The notes under the pieces were generated by a model. That model worked only from the letters and a program-made list of their open reading frames with translations. It ran no database searches and was not told where the DNA came from. From NCBI GenBank assembly GCA_035938175.1, contig DASZHD010000035.1:29763-93762 (forward strand): a stretch of DNA of 64,000 nucleotides, written 5' to 3'. Positions 61,153-64,000 of this stretch are shown here, piece by piece. The stretch's first letter is position 1, and the number at the start of each line of letters is the position of its first letter. This DNA comes from DASRDE01 sp035938175. GTDB lineage: Bacteria > Vulcanimicrobiota > Vulcanimicrobiia > Vulcanimicrobiales > Vulcanimicrobiaceae. Position numbers and translations under genes: made by a program.

Positions 61153-62130
61153 TCAGGCCGGCGACAGCGCTAGCGATGCAATCGTTTGCACAACGAGCGG
61201 TTCTACCGGCAACGCCGGATCGGTGTATCCCTTCAATACCGCGGCCTGCGACGATATGTCGGGCGCGTGCTTGAGCACGTGATTCATCCCATCCACGACG
61301 ACGAGCTTTGCAGAGGGATTCCCATGCGCCAATGCCTGCGCATCGGCCATGCCGACTTGAACGTCCGCTGTTCCTTGAACTATCGCTGCCGGCACGCGAA
61401 CTTTTGCAATCTCGGCGGCGGGATCGTATTTGAACCACGAAATCAGGTACGGCTGTACGCTGGCTCGAAAGAGCGGCGCGAGCGGCGAGCCGGCCTCGAG
61501 CGGAACGGTTTTTCCCGATTGCAGCGATGCGATGATCGATTCGGATTGCGAAAACAGCGGCGCCGGCAGATTCTTTTGCAATTGTTCCCGCAGCACCGTC
61601 GCCGCAGGCCGCCCTGCGCCCTCTAGACTCACGTAGCCCGAAAGCGGAGCGCGCTGCGCCGCAATCATCCCAATGAGCGATCCCTCACTGTGTCCTGCAA
61701 CCACGGCGCGCGTAAAGCGCCGATCGGCGGCGATCTTTTTGAGCCACGCGGCAGCATCAGACACATAATCGTCGAAGCGCAGCGCGGCCTCACCGCCGGA
61801 CGGCATCGCAGCGGCGCTTGCCGCAATTCCGCGTTTGTCGTACCGGATCGACGCAATGCCGCGCTGCGCGAGAGCGGCGGCAAGCAGCTTGTACGCGTCG
61901 TTTTTTCCGGGCAAGCCGGGACTGTTGCCGTCGCGATCCGTGGGCCCGGAGCCCGCAACGATCAGCACTATCGGAACCGGCGCGTTTCCAGCGGGAAGCG
62001 TGAGCGTGCCGTAGATCGTTCCGGTCGCAGTCTCGAGAGAAATGTCGCTTTCGGCGGCACGCGCGAAGCGAGGCAGGGAACCGGCGGCAACGGCGGAGCC
62101 GGCGGCCGTCAAAAACATCGAGCGCTTCAT
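61153..62130 (-). CDS. secreted alpha/beta hydrolase
   Basis: ATG 62130 gives 325 residues with a Tat-like/Sec signal (MKRSMFLTAAGSAVAAGSLPRFARA). Nucleophile elbow AGHSEGSLIGM, the GSGPTDRDGNSPG loop, acid in VQGTADVQV and histidine in DGMNHVLK match the extracellular esterase/prolyl-oligopeptidase-like alpha/beta hydrolases. The stretch to 62166 would overlap the upstream gene and adds no homology. Substrate unknown. Confidence 0.88.
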   Translation of the reverse strand: MKRSMFLTAAGSAVAAGSLPRFARAAESDISLETATGTIYGTLTLPAGNAPVPIVLIVAGSGPTDRDGNSPGLPGKNDAYKLLAAALAQRGIASIRYDKRGIAASAAAMPSGGEAALRFDDYVSDAAAWLKKIAADRRFTRAVVAGHSEGSLIGMIAAQRAPLSGYVSLEGAGRPAATVLREQLQKNLPAPLFSQSESIIASLQSGKTVPLEAGSPLAPLFRASVQPYLISWFKYDPAAEIAKVRVPAAIVQGTADVQVGMADAQALAHGNPSAKLVVVDGMNHVLKHAPDISSQAAVLKGYTDPALPVEPLVVQTIASLALSPA

Positions 62131-62134
62131 ACGG

Positions 62135-63658
62135 CTACGTATTGCTCGGCGCTTCGAGTGTTTCATTCACGCGGCGGCCGTCGCTCCACGTTTCCAGCAC
62201 GGCGCAGCTCGTAAACGAATCGCCGGCCAGCGGGTCGCCGTCGAGTATCACGAAATCCGCGCAGAAGCCCGGCGCGAGAATCCCCGTGCGAGCCTCGGCA
62301 TGCGCAAGGCGCGCAGCATTGTACGTATACATCGTCAGCGCTTGGTCCGGCGTGAGGCGCTCGGACGTTTCGCGATGATCCACCGCGGCCTGCATACCGT
62401 CGAGCGGCGAAAGCTCGCACACCGGACTGTCGTCCCCGCCGCACAGCACGGCGCCGGAGCGTTGAATGCGCGCGAGCGCGTTCATGCTGCGCATGCGCTG
62501 CGTTCCCAGTCGCGCGTCATACATGCCTCCGTGGCCGCCCCAAACCGCGTCGAACTGCGGCTGCATGGAAAGATAGATACCCATGCGCGCGCACGCTTCG
62601 ATGTGCTCGGGACGGGCGATTTCGAAGTGCTCGATGAAATGGCGCGTACCGTGCGAAGGCACCTTTCCGCCCAAGACCCGCTCCCAGGTCGCGATGCATT
62701 GTTCGATCGCGCGATCGCCTATCGCGTGCACGCCCGCGGAAATTCCCAGCGCTTCGGCATTGGCGAAATACACGTACAGCTCGTCGTCGCTGAACCGTAA
62801 TTCTCCGGTGGATGACGTTCCGGTGAACGGCTCTGAAACGGCGGCCGTGCAACTGCCGATCGAACCGTCCAAAAACACGTCTCCGCCGACGTACGGTAAC
62901 CCCAGATCGCGCGCGATCGAGGCGTCGGGCTCGCAAATCTTCGGATACCATTTTGGACCGGCGATGCGCCTCAGCGCCTCGATCTCCACAGCGTATTCCT
63001 CGCGCGAAAACCCGACGAGTTGCGCGTGCAGGTGCAGGTAGCCGCGGCGCACCGCAATTGCCGCTGCTTGCCGCTCCGCGCTACGCCGCTGTGCGAGCGG
63101 AATCTCTTGCATGAACCGCTTTTGCGCGCGCCAATTCGCGTCCAAAAAGAGTTTTCCGGTGGGCGTACCATCTGCGTTCACTTCGATTCCCTGCACGGAC
63201 CGGTCGAAATCGAGCCATTCGAGCGTCTTGCGGTTCACGATGCACGAATGTCCGTCGACGCGCACGAGCATGGCGTGCGAATCGGGAAACGCGCGCTCCA
63301 ACGGAGCGCCATCGGCCGCCGCGCCGTCGTTCCAAAAGCTTTCGTCGTATTGTCCGCCGAGTACGAACGCCGCACGCGGTATGCGCTCGACCGCGTCGCT
63401 GAATTCGGCGTACGAGCGGACCGACGCCAAATTTCGCGGCCCCAGAAAGTATCCGGTATCGGTAATATGCACGTGGCAATCCGCGAAGGCCGGCAGAATC
63501 GTGGCGCCCTGCAAGTCTACGGATTCTACGCCTGCGCCCGCGTCTTCGGGATTCACGCTGCGAATCCGCGGCCCGTCGAGTACCAAACCGGTACTGCGGG
63601 AATAAATCTCCGACGCGGGATCGTAGCGGTAAACGCGCGCATTCCTCAGAACCTTCAT
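62135..63658 (-). CDS. amidohydrolase (YtcJ-like)
   Basis: ATG 63658 gives 507 residues. Metal motif FADCHVHITDTGYFLG (HxH), LRVDGHS-like segment, histidines in AGVHAIGDRAIEQ and RHFIEHFEI, aspartate in CGGDDSPV and the terminal amidohydrolase FCADFVILDGDPL. Belongs to the DUF3604/YtcJ group. The start fits beside the divergent last gene (63674). Substrate unknown. Confidence 0.9.
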   Translation of the reverse strand: MKVLRNARVYRYDPASEIYSRSTGLVLDGPRIRSVNPEDAGAGVESVDLQGATILPAFADCHVHITDTGYFLGPRNLASVRSYAEFSDAVERIPRAAFVLGGQYDESFWNDGAAADGAPLERAFPDSHAMLVRVDGHSCIVNRKTLEWLDFDRSVQGIEVNADGTPTGKLFLDANWRAQKRFMQEIPLAQRRSAERQAAAIAVRRGYLHLHAQLVGFSREEYAVEIEALRRIAGPKWYPKICEPDASIARDLGLPYVGGDVFLDGSIGSCTAAVSEPFTGTSSTGELRFSDDELYVYFANAEALGISAGVHAIGDRAIEQCIATWERVLGGKVPSHGTRHFIEHFEIARPEHIEACARMGIYLSMQPQFDAVWGGHGGMYDARLGTQRMRSMNALARIQRSGAVLCGGDDSPVCELSPLDGMQAAVDHRETSERLTPDQALTMYTYNAARLAHAEARTGILAPGFCADFVILDGDPLAGDSFTSCAVLETWSDGRRVNETLEAPSNT

Positions 63659-63673
63659 TCGCTGCGAGTTACG

Positions 63674-64000
63674 ATGAGCAAAAGAAACATTCTTCTGGGA
63701 GCGGCCGCGGGTTTTGCGGCGGGATACGCAGGATTTCGTGCTGCGGAAGCGTTGCGGGCTTTTGCAAACGGAGCGCCGCGTTTGAAGCCCGATGCGAAGG
63801 CCTATGGCGCAAGGCGTCGAGCACTGACGGTAGCCGGACTGTTCCGGTCGTTGGGAGCAAGCGCCGCAACGGCGTTCGGCCCCGGCGGCGCCGCAGTCGA
63901 GCGCACCTTGCAAGGCTTTCCCGTATGGCTGCAGCCGGCGTTGTTCGCTGCGCAAATCTCCGTATTCGACGGCTTGGCCGAGCTGCCCGTGGAATTCGTC
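63674..64000 (+). CDS. possible M48-family metallopeptidase, N-terminal part
   Basis: Open reading frame from ATG 63674 to the window edge (109 residues shown, continues beyond). It begins with a hydrophobic segment (ILLGAAAGFAAGYAGFRAA), then a region FPVWLQPALFAAQISVFDGLAELPVEFV that looks like the N-terminal membrane part of Ste24-type M48 peptidases. The HExxH site would lie beyond the edge, so the assignment is tentative. Divergent from the amidohydrolase. Confidence 0.45.
   Translation, partial: MSKRNILLGAAAGFAAGYAGFRAAEALRAFANGAPRLKPDAKAYGARRRALTVAGLFRSLGASAATAFGPGGAAVERTLQGFPVWLQPALFAAQISVFDGLAELPVEFV

Noticed and set aside
1..64000. tRNA and rRNA genes, integrases and transposases
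   Set aside because: I looked for tRNA-like T-loops (GGTTCGAATC) and for recombinase motifs and found nothing convincing. A tRNAscan run would settle this.

Overview
The window is a dense, high-GC (about 60%) bacterial chromosome segment with about 65 protein genes, short intergenic gaps and many 4-base stop/start overlaps. The organism is diderm: it has a TonB-dependent receptor, a TonB-like C-terminal domain protein, a signal-peptide beta-barrel protein and several lipoproteins. I cannot assign a phylum from sequence alone. The gene mix (M-box-linked NRAMP relatives, a YjfB-like motility peptide, Lys/Arg-rich histone-like protein, B12-dependent MetH) would fit a poorly cultured lineage such as Ca. 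Eremiobacterota, but that is a low-confidence inference. I found no tRNA, rRNA, CRISPR array, prophage or transposase.

Layout. 1-2231: end of a TonB receptor plus a FecCD permease and its ATPase (siderophore or cobalamin uptake). 2266-12637: secreted Asn/Gly-rich protein, CHASE3-PP2C phosphatase, phosphohexomutase, two-headed dynamin-like GTPase, NagA, a TauE-type permease, envelope proteins. 12780-18266 (minus): MetH, asparaginase II, CysK. 18334-21333: MBL-fold exonuclease and ATP-dependent DNA ligase. 21355-26828: an Mg2+-type M-box riboswitch with an intrinsic terminator, two small ORFs, an NRAMP-related transporter, an outer-membrane barrel, a one-TM microprotein and a second NRAMP-related transporter. 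26844-29180: lipoprotein and small secreted or membrane proteins. 29220-37913: an aromatic-acyl-CoA (phenylacetate/benzoate-like) degradation set with a PaaX regulator. 37980-42839: Nudix, phosphoesterase, PdeM nuclease and Lhr-like helicase. 42928-46429: small peptides, hydrolase, histone-like protein, MFS, cytidylate-kinase-like protein. 46502-51787: an ABC-2 exporter whose parts are interleaved with a gamma-carbonic-anhydrase-like gene and three opposite-strand genes. 51813-64000: beta-lactamase-fold protein, GIY-YIG/cyclophilin fusion, anti-sigma-like ATPase, M28 peptidase, bacterial GH47 mannosidase, HemL, DprA, Mrp ATPase, hydrolase, amidohydrolase and a truncated last gene.

How genes work together. 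The strongest candidate for a distinctive system is the M-box operon (21355-26828). It couples a magnesium-sensing leader to two NRAMP homologs that both lack the canonical DPGN and MPHN metal motifs, an outer-membrane barrel, and small proteins translationally coupled to each transporter. This suggests a complete outer- and inner-membrane Mg2+ import route. A second theme is the ligase-associated DNA repair quartet (exonuclease, ligase, PdeM, Lhr helicase), normally one cluster but here split into two loci about 18 kb apart. A third is a compact ring-epoxidation pathway (BoxB-like diiron protein, crotonase, aldehyde dehydrogenase, 3-hydroxyacyl-CoA dehydrogenase, thiolase) with PaaX divergent from it and a palindromic candidate operator between. 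B12-type uptake genes at the left edge fit with the cobalamin-dependent MetH.
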